Shown: piece by piece, positions 61,674-64,000 of the stretch
Layout of the letters: the number at the start of each line of letters is the position of its first letter
How positions within the stretch are numbered: position 1 is the stretch's first letter
NCBI GenBank assembly: GCA_023426545.1
Contig: JAFAAN010000019.1
Coordinates: 1 to 64,000 of the forward strand
Source: Pseudomonadota bacterium
GTDB taxonomy: Bacteria; Myxococcota; Myxococcia; Myxococcales; Myxococcaceae
Direction of reading: 5' to 3'
DNA: 64,000 bases
The notes under the pieces: model-generated
What the model was told of the DNA's origin: nothing
Database searches by the model: none
What the model saw: only the letters and a program-made list of their open reading frames with translations
Program-made: the position numbers and the translations under genes

Positions 61674-62633
61674 TTACTTGAGCAGGCCATTCTCCCGCAG
61701 GCGCTGCTTGAGGAAGGCATCCGCGGTGATGGGGGCGTGGCGCTCAGGGGTGTCGGGCGTCCGCGTGCAGGGCAGGGCCTGGAGCACGCAGTCCGCGTAG
61801 GGGTGGACGAAGAAGGGCATCGAGTAGCGCACCGTGTCCTCGTCCTGGCTGCGCGGGTTCACCACGCGGTGGGTGGTGGCGGGGATGATGTCGTTCGTCA
61901 CGCGGCTGAGCATGTCGCCCGAGTCGACGACAATCTGCCCGCGCAGCGTGTCCACCGGCAGCCACTCGCCGTCGCGGGTGAGCAGCTCCAGGCCGGACGC
62001 GGTGCCTTCGCACAGCAGGGTGAGGAGGTTGATGTCCTCGTGCTCGGCGGCGCGGACGCCTCCGGGGATGAAGCGCTCCTTCAGCGGCGGGTAGTGGATG
62101 AGCCGCAGCACGGAGTTGCCGTCCGTGGCCATGCCGCTGAAGGTGTCGCGTGCCACGCCGAAGTACTCGGCGAGCGCGTGGAGCATCTCCGCCGCCGCGC
62201 CGTCCAGCGCGTTGAAGAGCGAGAGGGTGTGCTCGCGGAAGGTGGGCACCTCGGTGGGCCACACATTGGAGCCATAGAGCTGGTGGTACTTGTGGCCGGG
62301 CGGCAGCTCGCGGCCCACGTGCCAGAACTCCTTCAGGTCGCCCACCGCGCGGTTCTTCGCGTGCTCCTGGCCATAGCCGATGTAGCCGCGCTGACCGCCG
62401 TGCCCGGCCTGGGCGTACCGCGCCTTGGCGCTCTCCGGCAGCGCGAAGAAGCGCTCCACGTCGCCGTAGGTGTTGCGGATGAGCCCGTCGTCGATTCCGT
62501 GGCCCTCCACCGTGACGAAGCCGAACTCCTTCAAGCCGTCGCCGAAGACCTGGACGAAGCGGGCGCGCTCCTGCGGCGTACCGGTGCGGTAGTGGGACAG
62601 GTTGACGACGGGGATGCGGCGCTGGGTTGGCAT
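61674..62633 (-). CDS. 2-Oxoglutarate/Fe(II)-dependent oxygenase, isopenicillin-N-synthase-like
   Basis: A 319-residue DSBH enzyme. IPVVNLSHYRTGTPQERARFVQVFGDGLKEFGFVTVEGHGI is the family's N-terminal DIOX_N segment. Iron ligands are His198-x-Asp200 (AAEHEDINLL) and His255 (PATTHRVV); Arg269-x-Ser271 (RYSMPFF) binds the 2-oxoglutarate or substrate carboxylate. The likely reaction is hydroxylation or ring formation on a small molecule; the substrate is unknown. TAGAGT lies 8 nt before the ATG. It forms an operon with the nitrilase-fold pseudoenzyme downstream. Confidence 0.9.
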   Translation of the reverse strand: MPTQRRIPVVNLSHYRTGTPQERARFVQVFGDGLKEFGFVTVEGHGIDDGLIRNTYGDVERFFALPESAKARYAQAGHGGQRGYIGYGQEHAKNRAVGDLKEFWHVGRELPPGHKYHQLYGSNVWPTEVPTFREHTLSLFNALDGAAAEMLHALAEYFGVARDTFSGMATDGNSVLRLIHYPPLKERFIPGGVRAAEHEDINLLTLLCEGTASGLELLTRDGEWLPVDTLRGQIVVDSGDMLSRVTNDIIPATTHRVVNPRSQDEDTVRYSMPFFVHPYADCVLQALPCTRTPDTPERHAPITADAFLKQRLRENGLLK

Positions 62634-62641
62634 GGCGCCGC

Positions 62642-62647
62642 ACTCTA
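62642..62647 (-). promoter_or_regulatory. -10 hexamer TAGAGT for the oxygenase operon
   Basis: TAGAGT on the minus strand, 8 nt before the ATG at 62633. Confidence 0.45.
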
Positions 62648-62870
62648 TCCACCCTGATGGATTGTCGGCACGCACAACGTCCGCCAGAGGACCCTGACCT
62701 GCGACGGTGGCTCCAGGGGTGCGGTGGCAGATGACATCCGCACTCATTGTCAGTGGAAGCCCGCGCTCCCGGATTCCATGGTGCGCCGGCAGGTTGGGGG
62801 GAGGCGGATGCCCGAAGTGAGTTGCGGTGGAGTGTGTGGGACGCGTGGCCAGCGGCATGGGGTGGATGAC

Positions 62871-64000
<1,130 letters not shown>

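Overview
The window is about 70% G+C with tightly packed genes on both strands, and its content points to a delta-proteobacterial myxobacterium close to Myxococcus, Corallococcus or Pyxidicoccus. The indicators are a DUF2378 protein (a family confined to Myxococcales), an Oar-type TonB-dependent transporter beside a tonB-exbB-exbD-exbD operon, a Hanks-type Ser/Thr kinase, giant pseudo-receiver/coiled-coil and TPR proteins, and many secreted lipoproteins. No insertion sequence, prophage, CRISPR array, tRNA or rRNA was recognised. The first 19 bases are a pure G run, so the left edge is probably a contig end. The right edge cuts a kinase gene.

Layout. 1-15.5 kb: an SDR oxidoreductase, a DUF2058 protein, a lipoprotein, a small protein with a sigma-region-4-like patch, an HExxH peptidase, an RluA pseudouridine synthase preceded by a coupled small ORF, a two-domain glycosyltransferase, a 1640-residue TPR protein, an outer-membrane beta-barrel, galU and a GST. 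15.8-31 kb: priA, then a 1750-residue pseudo-receiver/coiled-coil/DUF4388/DnaJ-like scaffold, def, nth, threonine aldolase, an M23 peptidase lipoprotein, HU, a beta-helix lipoprotein, an alpha/beta hydrolase and pssA. 31-43 kb: cinA, a polytopic membrane protein, DUF1285, recA, ndh, comM, a membrane protein, DUF2378 and the TonB energising operon. 43-53 kb: oar with a Cys-rich lipoprotein, a radical SAM protein, several conserved hypothetical genes, plsY and an RlmL-like methyltransferase. 53-64 kb: ftsK, gatCAB, a nitrilase-fold protein lacking its catalytic Cys, a 2OG-Fe(II) oxygenase and the kinase.

Functional links. The TonB/ExbB/ExbD operon is divergent from oar and its Cys-rich lipoprotein, which makes one outer-membrane transport module; Oar of M. 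xanthus is needed for secretion of the protease PopC. priA, recA, nth, ftsK and HU are chromosome-maintenance genes. gatC, gatA and gatB give the tRNA amidotransferase. pssA and plsY belong to phospholipid synthesis.

The main pattern not explained by gene calls is a recurring TANNNT hexamer 6-12 nt upstream of the start codon in at least 15 genes on both strands, usually without a Shine-Dalgarno sequence. This looks like widespread leaderless transcription and helped choose several starts. Other notable items are a perfect 15-bp inverted repeat bracketing the promoter and start codon of the DUF2378 gene, tandem 84-bp and 42-bp repeats in the giant coiled-coil gene, very short upstream ORFs overlapping the starts of rluA and ndh, and the Cys-to-Gly nitrilase-like protein.
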